From positions 12,617,782 through 12,681,781 of the forward strand of contig CM041545.1 of NCBI GenBank assembly GCA_023238725.1: a stretch of 64,000 nt of DNA, given 5' to 3'. The translations under genes were made by a program, and so were the position numbers. Below the pieces are notes generated by a model. That model made no database searches, was not told the DNA's origin, and saw nothing but the letters and a program-made list of their open reading frames with translations. This document shows, piece by piece, positions 10,866 through 23,600 of the stretch (position 1 is its first letter; every line of letters begins with the position of its first letter). The DNA comes from Scortum barcoo. Its lineage: Eukaryota > Chordata > Actinopteri > Centrarchiformes > Terapontidae.

Positions 10866-13800
10866 TTTTTCTAGCGTTATGTCCTGTAATAGTATCCATG
10901 CTCATTATTATCATCATGAATGCACAAAACAAAATTTAATAACACAAAGTAAGAAAACCGACACAGCAACATGTTAGCGAACAGAAAATTCAAAGTATGG
11001 CAAAAACTAATGAACACATTAATAAATAAAAAGTTCAGAGTTCAGTTTCACTCAAGAAGCATATGTGTTTAGAATATATTTACATTGTATGTATAGTTTG
11101 TATGTTTCTGACAGATACATCCACAGATCTTGTCTCTGACTTCATGGTGTCTTCAAAGGAGAAGAAGAATGAGATTAAATTAAAGAAACAAGAAGAAAAG
11201 CAAACATAATTCCCCTGTCAGATTGAGATGTAAACAACTCTTCATCTGACTCCCACTTCTCTCTCCAAGCACTTCTTCTAACGTCTAAAGTCTGACTTTA
11301 TTAGTGCTGATGGCCCCAATTCAATTTCTGTCAGTTTTACTGTAACCTGTCGTCTTCTTATTGGCCTTTCCATTGGCCAGAAAGAGCTGGTGCTGAGTTA
11401 CCAGCTCTTACTATTAAAATAGAACATGACAATGTAGATTTTTCTTTCTGCATTTACTTTTATATTGTATAAATTTATAAATCCACAAATGTGAGTTATT
11501 AAAGCTGAACTAATCTAGATTTTTTTGTATTAATAATGTGTCAGATTACTGACTGTGATGTGAAAGGTGTCGGTCATTGTGGCAAACCCACAGAAAATGA
11601 CCACCCAACTGCAGCTCCCTTCATCTCTACGGAGTGGTTTGTCTTTGAGCTCATTGTTTTGGTTTTCTAGCCCAATGCCTCACTGTTTTGTTTCAGTCCT
11701 ATTAACTGTGTTTCCTGCAGCAGGCTACAACTATTTTAATATTAAAAAAATTAAATAGTAATACAAATATAGATATTTAGTCATGAGTTGGTGGAGACCT
11801 GAAACAGAGCTAAAACAGAGTGAATACTGGACTTTCTACATTTGTCTCTAATCTTGCTTTATGTCTACTGGATGTGTAAAAACGTTGTATAAGAACGTTT
11901 AACCATATCAACTTAATAAGGTGATAACACATCTATGCTTTGCTTAGTGTTCTGCTGACTTGAAAGCAGAAAAAAATCAATTAATACTGCTCTAAAGGTT
12001 AAGGTTTCTTTTTTTTGTCTAAACTAACTGGTACAATTAATTTTATCAAATGCCTTAATTACATAATGCAAGCCCATTAAAACCATGGAGGTCCTGTTTG
12101 GTTTAGTTTATTCTGAAAAATCTATCATTTCTATTTTATATTTGCACTCTGAAATTCCAAATTAGCACTGCACATCAATAGGTAATCAGTTTGACTTTCC
12201 ATTTGACTTTCTAAACAAATTGTTGTGTTGGACCGTGTTTTTCCATCCCTGGTCGTTGGCATCAAGCCTGACAATGCAGTGTTTTGTGGCCTCCTGCCTT
12301 TTTCTTCTTCTTTTTGCATCAAAAGCCTTTAAACATCTCTGTGAACATACATTAGCTGCAGCTCACCAGGACCCAGTGCCACCAGTGACTGTGTGTGATG
12401 GAGCCTCCGCTAATTACCATCAGACCCGGCACCGTACGATGGCTGAACCCTGCTGTGGTTCAGTGTATGTCTTCAGTGCACACCAAAGGTTTGCAAGATT
12501 TAAAAGCATTTCTTCTGCTGCTCTCTGATTTCTCCCTTATTAGACCCAGACAAAGAACACTGGTTCTCACGCAATTATTTTTTCTGCTCCACCACAACTG
12601 GATGATTTCCTTCATGCTTTTAAGTCTGTCTGCCAGGGTCACGGCTTGTCAGAGTGTGTGCTGTGTTTTCCTGTGCATGAATGAGCATGTGTGCGTGTAT
12701 GTTTCCTCCCTGTATACAACATGTCTGCCTCCCTATATGCAACCATCCTCACTTTCTTTCACTTTATCTGCGCTGTTTTTATGCAACTGGTCTGTGCTTG
12801 CGTATACGTTTGTGTGCTTTGAGGCTTTTTTCGTTGGGGTATTTTCCCACAGCACGCAGACTTGGGGTGATGGGGGCAGAGGTGGTGGGTGCTAGCAGGA
12901 GTACCTCTCCTGTTCAACTCAGGATGGGAATGAAGCAGGTTGTGGGTGGAGGTCTAGCCAGAGATTAGCCCTCCTCTGTCTGAGTGATCCCAGGACTGCA
13001 GCAAAGGCAGGGCCGGCCTCTCCTCTGCAGCTCTCCACGTATCCGTTAATGTAAACACGATCAATATGTTTGTTGTGAGACCTGCACAACTAAAAGGAGA
13101 GGATGAAACCACAGAGCCATGAGGTCAGGATCTTGCCTCATTCTCACTGTCTTTTTGTAACCCCTCGCATCTCCATGGCCGCCTGCTTTTGAATGTACTT
13201 ACTGTACTTTATCCTATACTTTGGGCATCTAAATGATTCTGTTTAAACACCTTTATGCGCCTGCCTGGCTCCCAGGCAGCAACCACTATAGCTGAATTTT
13301 GAAGCAGTGCAGAAGTACATGAAGTCCAGTTCCCCTAATGGCTGCAGGATGCTGGTATTGAAGTTATGAGAAAAACTTTAAAAATTCTCTCTGCAACTGT
13401 GAAGTCAATAACAGTACGATTTTTGTCTTCAAATACATTATTTATTTAGCATCTAATGCATGGAATATTTTATCATTCATAGAGTGAGTTAAAATAAGAT
13501 AAATTAGCTTCGCCATAAGCCGCATTTCCACTAAACACATTGATATAGTAACTTTGGAATAATATACAGTATTGCCCAAAAGTACCTATACCCTAGATCT
13601 AGACAGACAAATTATACAGTAATCTTATATGTAGGTGGGTGCAGATGGTAATAGATGGTCAGCAGATGATTTACTTACTTTTGCAAATGAAGGCACATTC
13701 AAAACATCAGTTCTGAGGAAAAGATGCAAAAGTTTGTAAAACAAAAGGCTATTGTGCAGCCTTTTTTATATTAAGTTAACATTAGCCAGCTATAGAGTAG

Positions 13801-14224
13801 AGAAAAAATAATTTATTTACTCTCCCGATCAAAGCTTCGCAGCTCCTGGCAACTTTTAAGGTGGTATGTTTTCTTGAATGTTGCTGGACACATGAGTTGA
13901 TGTCGTGAATCAATCAACACAGTTTAGATATCAACCATGACAACTTTGACCATCCATTTGTTTTTATTGGCACTCTTGCATGACATATTTTCAGTGGCGG
14001 TTGGATGATTGGATTGGATCTTTTATAAAATGTTTATGAATTTCAAGCAGATTATGTGAACAGAGAATACAACGGACTCCACCTATGCACGTAGAGTGAG
14101 TATGAGAGCAGAGTGATGATTCTGCTGACCACTTAAAGGACTGCACTGTTAGCTGTGTAGCTCCACCTTTAAGTACAGGGTCAGTTTGCTATGTACCTCA
14201 GGAGAAGGGTAATGAAAAAAGTGG
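10866..14224. other. long stretch without recognised gene
   Basis: AT-rich for the most part. About 11230-11420 (two ATTGGCC words at 11360-11380) and 12210-12450 are more complex and could hold small regulatory elements. ACAGTATTGCCCAAAAGTA at 13566-13584 resembles the end of a Tc1-like element, but no matching inverted end was found. No exon recognised. Confidence 0.35.
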
Positions 14225-14259
14225 ATTGTGGATTGTACCAAGAAGAACCAATCCACAAT
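14225..14259. repeat. perfect inverted repeat (11-bp arms, 13-nt loop)
   Basis: ATTGTGGATTG at 14225-14235 is exactly complementary to CAATCCACAAT at 14249-14259. The right arm begins with CAAT, and the left arm partly repeats (GGATTGTGGATTG). It could fold as a small hairpin but is too short for a typical miRNA precursor. Confidence 0.8.
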
Positions 14260-15259
14260 GTTTGACAGTGGAAATGTGAACTTAACCATTTTAATAAGTA
14301 ATGAACTGAACTGAACTGAACATGTGCCCATGACTATGACTCTTTTAGGAAATATTGAATAAACAACTTTGTTAGAACTACTTTTTTAACATTTCTTATC
14401 ACCATTATCTTAACATATGGAGCGAACCACAGAACACACTGTTAAGTTATGCTTAAGTTATGTTCTAGTGTATTTTCAGTTGTTTGCACAGTTGCAAATG
14501 TCAGTGAGATTGATTGGGAGGAATGAACCAGAGCAGAGGACCAGAGCTCAGAAGTTCAAGTTTCACTTCATCTCTTTGTAACACAAAACTAACTAACAAT
14601 TACGTCACACTAACACTACTAAATTGCCAATACAAGCTTAATTTTGTCCATCTTTTAATTTAATCTATTTTCATGTTTATACTTGAGATATTGAAGTGTT
14701 TTCAAGTAAATGCTTTTTATCATTTTTTTCGTGGTTCTTTGAAGCCATTAGTGTGAAGTCTGTAGTCTAGCCCAGATCTGCTAGCAGCTGTCTCGCTGTC
14801 ACATCAGTGACTGAACAAATTAGCATTGATTGTAGCAGCTCCGAGGAAGTAGACTAGTCAGAAGTTGAATGTCCTGCCATCTCTCTTGTGTTTCTTCCAC
14901 GGAGCTGTGTGCAAAGCCTCATCACAACTCCAGGCTTTAGAAAGGACTCCTCAGAAACGTACAAGTGATGTTACAGATGATGCGTCCATATTTTTCTACT
15001 CTTTCTCTTCACTGTGACTTTTCTCAAATCTTTGTTTGGTTCGGTGGGAAGATGTGTGAAAACTAATTTTGATTTATTTTTTTTATTTTTTTGTTTACTT
15101 ATTATTATTTAGCAGTTATTTGTTAGTTATTGTAATAACAAAAGTCATAGCTGCCGTGCTTCTCCTGGCCCCTCCCTCTCTCTCTCTCTCTCATTTCCTT
15201 TGCAGCTGCAATGCTCTTCTGTTTTGCCGTCTCCAAACTTGCACGCAGTTCTCATAACC
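14260..15259. other. AT-rich sequence, no gene seen
   Basis: Holds a short GAACT tandem (14304-14320) and a CT run near 15176-15191. Nothing else supportable. Confidence 0.4.
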
Positions 15260-15405
15260 TCTCACCCGGATGAATTCTGAGCATTTTAATGGCAAAGTTT
15301 TCGGTCGCCAAGGGAGACCGCAATACATATTTGATAAGCATTTCATTGTTGTGTCACTTCTGCAGCGCCGTGCTCAAGTTCACAGGCTTTACCCAGAGAA
15401 AAGCT
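15260..15405. promoter_or_regulatory. conserved-element-like island
   Basis: High-complexity segment including GAGCATTTTAATGGCAAAG, TTCGGTCGCCAAGGGAG and ACATATTTGATAAGCATTTC, with retained CpGs. It differs sharply from the AT-rich neighbours and has the look of a vertebrate conserved non-coding element. Confidence 0.33.
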
Positions 15406-17844
15406 GCTTTTGAAGGTTAGGAGCATATTTAAACCTTTAATTCTCAGCAAGGTTAGGTTGGCTGTTATTCATCCAGTGTGCCAGTTTCTGTATGTGAGTA
15501 TTAATATTCTTTCTGTTCTCAAAATTAAAAAAAAAAAAAAGCTAGCACTTTAACTTTCAAAAATGTCTTTATCTTTTTGTTAACCTCTGTAACACTGTGA
15601 GTACAGTCATTATTTTTTAAATAATACATTGGTTGAGTGCAGCAAGTTAACAACTAACAAAGGACAAGCTAAAAGAATTTGATCCCTTTATACTGTTTTT
15701 TCAGTCGAACGAGCTGCATCTGTATGATTGTCACAGCTGGTTTGTCCTCTCAGTCCTCTCTCCTGCGGCTTGTGGTTTTGCTTGCCAGCTCTCCTGTGCC
15801 TCGGCCATTCCTCACCTGTCCAGCAGATGCCCTCGGCGCGCTCCCCCGTCCTTCACACCTGTGTAGCCAGCCTTCCCAGCTGCTCCTCATCTCCAATTAG
15901 AGAGTCACAGTCATTTCTCCTGTTGCTGCTACTCTGCCTGAAATCTGTTTCCTGACTTGTGTCACCTGTTGCCTGACAGCTGTCCAAGGGAAGTACCACT
16001 AATTGTGCATACCTCTTTACAGCGGAAATATCATGTAATCGTCCTGAGTGGTGTTTGACCAGTCTCTCTACAAATTCTGAAATAAATGTGATTGTAAAAG
16101 TTAAATGATGCGTATCAAAAAACTGGTTCAAGTTTGAAATGCATCAGTGGACCTGTAGATACACAACCACAAATTCTGCATGACATTAAAAAAGAAAAAG
16201 AAAAGACCCAGCTATCAGAAACTTAAAAGATTTTTTAAAATAATGATTTATGAAACAATTTAATTATTTTTGGCACAATTTTTAAAGATGTTACTGTTTT
16301 TTTCTTTTATCCTAAATCTAGATGTGTATAGAAATGTGAGTTTAAAAATCTATAAGTCTTCATGCCACTGTGTATTTTTCCAAAATATCGAAGCGTCATA
16401 TCCTAACATTTACGATAAGCACACAAGAAATTCTAGTTAAAACATGACATCTTGTTTTTTCCACTGTAGGATTATGATGCATTCATCATTTATTAGGATA
16501 ATCGTGTTTAGATTAAATGAAATTGATTTTCAAAGGAAGGACCAACAGAATCTTCATTAGGTTTAAACTAAAATTTGATTTTATGTCACTGTTTCCTAGT
16601 GAAAGGATGCTGTTTACAACATACAAGGTCCTGTGGAAAAAACAGATCATTTCTATAAAGCCTCTGGACATACAGGCTTTTTAATTAGCTGGGCTGAAAG
16701 CTCTGTGACATAGTGACTACTCGCCTGGCTTGGCTGCCAGCAGGGCGGTTAATACAACAACCTATTTGTACCATTGATTCCTGTTTCTTTGCTTTCCTGT
16801 TAAGAACCACAGCCAATAAGCTATGATACCTTCCTCCATTTTGGACTCTCCATCTCTCTTTTATCTCAAAGGTCAGCACTGTCAAGAGTCAAAGTTCACT
16901 GAAGTTTGACTCTACTTTAAGAACATTCACACAAATTAATTCAACTTCCTCTGATGAATAGAAAATTTTCCCATTTTAAATCCTGGTTTGACTAGTATGT
17001 GTTTATGCCCATCAGACAGCCAATGTACCACCTGTACAGATGGTAGTTGTAGGCTATATCAAGGAACATGGTCACTAACTTTGTGTGTGGTGGTGTGCCT
17101 GTGTGTGTTATTGTGGCAGCTCAGTTTCTACTGTCAGAAAGTGACAGAGATCTCATGTGAGGCTGTGAGATCTGCACCTGAATCGAAGAATATGGAGAAA
17201 GCACATGAAACCACCAATAGGCCTTATTGTGTGTGACAGAACACTGTGTGAATGCTGCGGTCTTCACGTCACAATTTCACAATATTCTAAATATAGATGA
17301 GCAGCAGAGATCTAATCAGCCAGCACAGATGAGAACACTTGTGTGGATAAGTGTTGTCACTGATCCACACCATCACCAGGTCTGTGGGAACAAGCTCCAA
17401 GCTTGTATTGTACTGATGAATTTATTTTGCACTTCATGAACAACCACAAAAACATACTGTAACTTGTAATTTCACATTTTTCTTTTCAAAGAAGTGAAAC
17501 AAATCCAACTGGCCAATAAATTAAATAATAATAAGAGAAGTTTCATTAAACCCACTGCCAAAGTAATTATATCACTTAGGCAAAATAAATATATCCTGTT
17601 GGCCTTTTAAACAATCATTAAAAACTACCACTATTTCTAAGTGAACTTTCAGATAAATAAGCCCAAAGTTGTGTATAATAAGCAGACTTGGCAACTGTGG
17701 TGTGGATATGCAGGACTTTTGAGGCAATTTTAATAAATAATTTATTTTACTACAATGAAATCCTTGTGTGGTTTGACCCTAAATCAGCTTTATTGTTCTG
17801 AAATCCTGCAACCACAGACACAGAGCAAGTCACTGACAAACATT
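15406..17844. other. AT-rich stretch, no gene seen
   Basis: An A14 run near 15527, pyrimidine-rich sequence at 15740-15900, and strongly AT-rich DNA at 16140-16620 and 17440-17860. Short frames only. Confidence 0.4.
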
Positions 17845-18065
17845 TAAAGGTATAATAGGTAGGATTTGTCAGCTATAAACAGAACATTCACAGTTGGCCG
17901 CTGCTCCCTGGCACGAAGCTTCTCGTGGTGTCACGTGCTTACGATCTGGCAAGTGGCCGTTATGGGTCTATGAAATCCCTTCCTCACAACCGAGTGCAGC
18001 AAAATAAAAAGAATATGGGCAGAGGGCGGGGTCTCTGCAGATACAGACACTGTTAGCGGATCATA
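17845..18065 (+). repeat. probable dispersed teleost repeat
   Basis: Begins near AAAGGTATAATAGGTAGGAT and ends near GGCGGGGTCTCTGCAGATAC, words I associate with a very common non-autonomous repeat in percomorph genomes. I find no second copy in this window, so the assignment is from memory and moderate. Confidence 0.4.
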
Positions 18066-19389
18066 ATCATAGTTTTTTTTTTTTTTTTAAGGAAAATCTT
18101 ACCAGTTAAACCTTTTAGGATTTACCGGTTTTCTTTGATAGATTACTGTTCTCAAGTTTCAAGTTTCTGCAAGTTGCTTTGAACAGCACGCTGATTAATA
18201 ACTTGATTAAGGGCTGCATTTCATTTTGACAGTCTCAGGGCCCTTGTTTTTTGTCCGTGCTGGCTCCTGCATGCGAACGTCTGGACTCCAGTCAAATCTC
18301 ACCCTCAGCGTGTCCCAGCGTCCCCCGACAACCTCTGAGCGCTAGTCTGAGAAAGAGGAGACATGCTTTCTAAAGGTTGAGCTGCTTATCCATGCCCGTT
18401 CTCGTGGCGTCTTGTGGGGATTGTGCTCTAACAATAGAAGCTCAGAGGAATCTGACGGAGCTGTGGCACGGTCCGATCTTTGTTATGTGACTTGTGGGCC
18501 CAGGAACATTTGTTCTCCTTCATCCCTCGATATGTGTGGGATGAACAGATCCTTCCCAGGAGAGTCCAAACTGTTTGTTTGCTTCAACTCTCTCCATCTA
18601 TCTGCTTCATCATTCTTGCCATCCTGTTCTTTCTCTTGCCAACCTTCTTATTCTTCTGGTATCTGGTTAATCTCTATAATCTTTGTCTATTTCTATTTTG
18701 TTTGATTTTGATTTTTTTTTTTTGTAACCCGCTTCTCTCGACTGTCCTTCCACCTCCTGTTATAACAGTTTGCCTGTAATTATGTGAGTGGACTGCGTAC
18801 AGAAACACACCCACACTAGCAAAATAATGAGCATTTTATGGTGTGTCGAGGCAAGTGCTATTACATGCTTGCCTTCCTCGAGAACATGCATAACGCAGAG
18901 GAAACTGAAACGTGAAGCTGAAATCTGGTACAGTGTCTAGCCATGACAGCAGTATGGCTAAAGGAAGGTAATGTTGGTCTGTCAGTTTGAAATGTTATTG
19001 ACCTGATGATGTATTTGAATTACTTTGGTCCCCTCCCCCCACACACACTTTTCTTGGAGGTCAAAATGTTCATTTCCCCAACAGGGCGCTGCAGGGAGCA
19101 CGTAGTTTTGAAGGCCAACCTGGATGTTAGCATTACCCTGGTTCCCCTCAGAAACAGCCTGAGGGATTTTTCATTGGATTTGTGATTTTTGCAGAAAATA
19201 AGCTCTGTGGCAAATAAAAATGCATGATACATACATTTTGTTAAGATAGATAACCTGACGCATTTTATATCACAGAACCAAATGTGAATATCTGCTAAGA
19301 TTGTGTGAACCACAGACCTTATTTCAGGCATCTAACCAAAAACTTTGAAATGCTGACTTTAAAATGAAGGAAAAATCTCAGGTTTTAGA
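18066..19389. other. unique sequence with one complex island
   Basis: About 18185-18330 is complex and CpG-retaining, with GCTGATTAATAACTTGATTA as a double homeodomain-type word; it may be a small regulatory element. The rest is ordinary, with T-rich sequence at 18620-18730. No exon recognised. Confidence 0.3.
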
Positions 19390-19565
19390 GCTCTTTCTTA
19401 AATCTCTACCTCCATAACTATTGACAATATCCATCAGCCTCAGCTGTACTTAATGCTGATGCTGATGTTAACTATTACATGTTAAACATCAGCTGGTTAA
19501 CACTGTCACTGTGAACATATCGATGTTAGTGTTTAGCTCAAAGCACCGGCGTGCTTAACCCCAAC
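19390..19565 (+). repeat. dispersed repeat, family with 33286 and 37930 (copy 1)
   Basis: The segment CATCAGCCTCAGCTGTACTT followed by repeated GCTGATG/GTTAAC words and TTAGCTCAAAGCACC matches a very abundant percomorph repeat known to me by its text. Part of it aligns with copies near 33465 and 38067 in this window (CATCAGnCTnnnCTG core). Its superfamily is uncertain. Confidence 0.6.
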
Positions 19566-22329
19566 AGTGATATAAAACCATTTCCACTGCAGTAAATTTG
19601 GGATTTGTTGTTGAGGAAAGATTTCCTTCATCGAGTTGTTTCAAGTCCAGAATTTGTCTTCAGACTAAGCCCGAAACATGTGCACACACACACACACACT
19701 CCCCCCTCACTAAGCAGCGGCATTCTTCTGTGCATGTGCTTTGTCTCCAGAGTCACTAGATCACTGTCGGATTAGCTCCCTATTTCCCTGCAGGCAGTTG
19801 GGGTGCCCTAAGTGTGTTTGTATTTTTTCATTGTGTAATGCGCTAAGCTTGTGTGTGTGTGTATGTGTGAGTGAAATGGCAGGGAACATGGTGATTAACG
19901 CTGGATGTGTGGTTGCTCCTGGCGCTGGCACAGTCATAGGGAAGTGCTGAGCCGTGTAAGTACCTGCTTTATTCCCCCCCAGTGAGACGACAGAATAAAG
20001 ACATCAAGCGCGCCCCTGTACCGCCCACCCATCCGACTCCCCCCCCCCTTCCCCTTCACACGCTCGCATACATATACACAAACACACACACATATATACA
20101 CGCTGAGATCTCTGTAAGAACGGTGTGTTTTCAAGCTGAATCTCTGCCAACTCAGAGGACCATATTGGACCTGTGTCTGTGCCGTCTTTCCAAACATGAC
20201 CCCCACTGCTGGCCGAGTTGGGCTGGAACGGAAGTGTTGTACCACCTTGAATGCACCATCACTCAGATCTGTGGTCAGCTCTGTTCCGGCTCTGCCTGCC
20301 ACTGGTCCTTGGACCCAGCCAGCAGACTTCAGATCACAGTGCCTGAGTCTTTGGCTTGTCTTGTGGAGCCTGGCAGTGTGTTTTAAGGAATGAGAGTCCG
20401 AATCAAATAAAACAAGCTGAGAAGAAAACACATAAATCCTGTAGGGATGCCTCAGACCAAGCAAAAAGAAAGTGGTGGAGCAAGAAGAAGGGGAGGGCCA
20501 ATGTTGGTGCTCACTAGCAGCTTGTCTTTATTTTTTCTGCAAGGGATACAGTTTAATAATAATTAAATCTTCAGGCCATTCCTTGTCATATTTGTTGTCT
20601 GTTGATTTCTTTTATACATATGGCCATCTTAGCTGACAGGCTAACATACTGTATTGCCTTCTGTGTCCCTCTCTTGCGTTCCAACAATAAAATGTACGTT
20701 CTCTAATCAGACATCGAGGTACAAGAGAAACTCCGGGCTTTAAAATGGGGTGACTCTGGGTCCAGGAGAGGCTTAGTTGATATCTGAGAAGCTATCGTCT
20801 CTCACCACAGTAGCCGTTAGGTGTAGAGAATATTTTCTGAAGTTGTATGTGTATCTGTTTTTGATCGGTTAGCACAAAGATCAAATGCATCTACATCAGC
20901 AATGAATATGAGGGGAAGCTGTGTGAGCCTTCTGTAGCTTTTCAAATAAACATTATTTGTACATGAATCATTTCAAACACTTGTCTCTGAGTCTGACCGA
21001 AAGTAAACACGGAAAGAAGTCATCTTTATCGGCCAATGTGGATACCTGGACAAGACTCTACATGTGGGTCAACTTGCGACTGACCTAACCACCCTGCATA
21101 TTCGTCCATGCAAGCTTTTACAAGCGTGAGGCCGACTTTCACTGCGGTTATTCTGCCTTGAAAAAGAAACTCTCTATGGTTGAGATATGTTAAATGAACT
21201 GCCTCTTTTCCCCAGAGTCAGTGTTGACCCCTGGAGTCACGTTGGGCACATTTATGGAAAATACACAAGGTCAAATAGCATTTTCTCTTAAGCTGAGGTC
21301 TCTGTGTATCTTTGCTTATTTTTGCAACTGCATGTCCTCAAACTGGTTGTGTTTTAAGTCCACTGTACCACTGTTGCAGATGTTTTATTTTTGCCAATGA
21401 TACCTACCTATTAACTGGCAATGACAAGTTAGCCTGTAAAACTGCAACACATAATCTGGACTTAACGTTTGACTTTTATCGTTGTCATCAAGAGTTTCCT
21501 GTTTACATCCAAGTCTTGTTTGGTCAGACTGTGACTAGTTATTTTGCTATTTGTTAAATATCATTTCATGTGATTTTGATAATCACATTTATTGTGCAAA
21601 CTTTTCACACAGTATATTTGACCTATTGTTTTCCTCTGTTTTGTGTTTAATTTATTTTAATTGAATACCATTATTTAAGACTTTCATTCATTTATAAATT
21701 ATGTCTTCCTCCCTTTGCGCCTGCTTATTATCTGCTGGGCTAACTTCAGAGGCATGGTGTACAGAATTTGCAGCTGGCCCACCTTGTTATTCCTTTTATT
21801 TTGTTAAATGCTGCACTGTCATTCTCACTCTGCACTCAATTGATCACATTGTTGAAAGACGTTTGAACCTGGAATCCAGGTAGTTTATGAGCTACGTCAC
21901 TTTGTATTTCAGCTGGTGGCACATCCAGTTTTCTGGAGGCAAAGCCAAAGTTTGCTTTCTGCCCTGACCCTCAATTTTGGCCTTATTTTCTTGCAAGGCC
22001 AGTGAAGCAGTGAAGCTGTAGTAGCATCTGGTGTCTGAGCTGCATAAGAATGGATAGTGGAAGCTTGTGGCTTTACCTGTGAAAGGTTTAAAACTGCAGT
22101 ATTACTGGGAAACATGTTTGATACAGGAACACAAAATAATAGAATAACTATTTTCATTTAAATTATTATGTATAGTACAGCATGATTACAGAGTGTGTAC
22201 ATTTTAGTAGATATTTGATATCAATCAAACAGACTTTCTTACCTTTGATGGGAGCTGAAGGTATCAGAGGCACAGAAATACCTTCACTGTTGCAAGACCC
22301 TGGGCTGACAATGTTATTGATTAAGCTTA
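19566..22329. other. long stretch without recognised gene
   Basis: Contains CA units at 19683-19700, GT units near 19851-19868, C-rich runs near 19975 and 20040, and AT-rich DNA at 21550-21700. A 176-codon minus-strand frame at 19934-20464 has no domain, includes a GT-repeat-derived Cys/Val run, and is rejected. Confidence 0.4.
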
Positions 22330-22895
22330 AAAACCTACTTCAACACTTTGAAAAGATGTGTACTCACTTTGATGCTGAGAGTTAGATGAGAAGATTGATA
22401 TCATTCTCATTTCTGTACCTTAACAGAAAGCAGTGTTTAAGTGTCCTCTCTGGTTAAACATTTCAAGTCTGTTTCACCTCTGAACACGCAGCATCTCTAA
22501 TGGGTGGCTGACACACCCTTCGGCATTACCAGTTAAATCACTGGAGGCAAAAACAAAATATTCAGATAATTTTTCTCGAACTAGCCAGGAGTCGATTATC
22601 TTAGCTTATCTTAGATTAACATAATAAATGGAAATGGAGAAACATCTAGCCTGGCTTTGTCCAAAGCTGTCAGCATTACCTGTAAGCTCACTAATTCTCA
22701 TGTTTTATCTTGTTTGTTTAATCTGTTTGCAAACCAAAATGCAATTGTAAATGTAAATTGTAGGTTTACAGGATGTTATGCACTGGAACTATTTCTGTCC
22801 GGGTGCTGGTTGTCTGGCAAATTTGTGGCAACAATAAGACTCCAGGAGTTCACTGAGAGAGACAGCCGTAACTTGCAACTTCCACACACTTCCTA
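22330..22895 (+). repeat. teleost interspersed repeat, interrupted
   Basis: The left part (TTTGATGCTGAGAGTTAGAT, then GAAGATTGATA and CTCATTTCTGTAC) and the right part from about 22575 (TTAGCTTATCTTAG, CTAGCCTGGCTTTGTCCAAAG, CTCACTAATTCTCATG, then a GGTTTACAGGATGTTATG-like word) are the two halves of one abundant percomorph repeat as I remember it. About 170 bp of unrelated sequence separates them. A short diverged piece of the left half also lies at 55199-55250. It carries no coding sequence. Confidence 0.6.
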
Positions 22896-23439
22896 ACTTA
22901 ATTTAACTCTGTAAAAAAAAACAACAAATAAGTGTAATTTCCGTAATGGTGCACTGCTGCTTTAATTGTGAAAGCATTGTTAGAGAGCCTAGATAGGCAT
23001 GAAAAATCAATTCAAATCACCTAAAAACATTTTTAAACACTGCTGCCCTCAAAGACAGCTGTTCTATCTCTGTTCTGGGAAGACTTCCACTGTACTTTAT
23101 GGTGTTAAAGGTGCTATAACCGAGGATTTACACTCCCAGTGCACAAAATTACCATAATATATGTGCAGGAGGATAATCCTGGTTATATATGCACCTATCC
23201 ATCTCAAGTTATTTTTGATGCTCAGATGTGTGAGACTGCACAAACAAAATTGGTGAACTGCAGGTTATATGGCATGCTGAGCAGAGCTCTATGCAGAAGC
23301 GCTGACAGTGACAGGGTCTAGCGGTGATACTGGGGCACTGGAGGTCTCTCAAGTGTCGCCGAGAGCTATGGCCACATAATTTGATATAGCTGCAGTGGTG
23401 AGAACGAAAAGAAAAAAAAAAAACACAAACAGCAACCTT
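22896..23439. other. unique sequence, possible unclassified repeat
   Basis: From about 23106 the text (TTAAAGGTGCTATAACCGAGG) has the look of a fish repeat start, but no partner is found here. Confidence 0.25.
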
Positions 23440-23600
23440 TAATTATGCTGCCCCGGCTACTTCATCTCGCGGTCGGTGAATTGGATCATTTTGTACACAA
23501 GACTTTTATGAGTTCATTAATCAGGTTAATTCTACGCGGATGTTGAAGCTGAGTTTCTGATCAACCTTCCCCCGTGTGCATCCTCACTCTCTGATCAAAC
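23440..23600. promoter_or_regulatory. conserved-element-like island with homeodomain words
   Basis: CpG-retaining complex sequence (CTCGCGGTCGGTGAATTGGA) with TTTATGAG, a Hox/Cdx-like word, and the adjacent pair ATTAATCAGGTTAATTC. Texture and motif density suggest a developmental enhancer; conservation was not tested. Confidence 0.38.

Noticed and set aside
13566..13584. ACAGTATTGCCCAAAAGTA, similar to a Tc1-type terminal repeat
   Set aside because: No inverted partner and no transposase-like interior found nearby; a 19-bp resemblance is not enough.
19934..20464. 176-codon minus-strand frame
   Set aside because: Contains a Cys/Val run encoded by a CA/GT repeat, no domain, no codon bias, and a plus-strand frame is open across the same bases.
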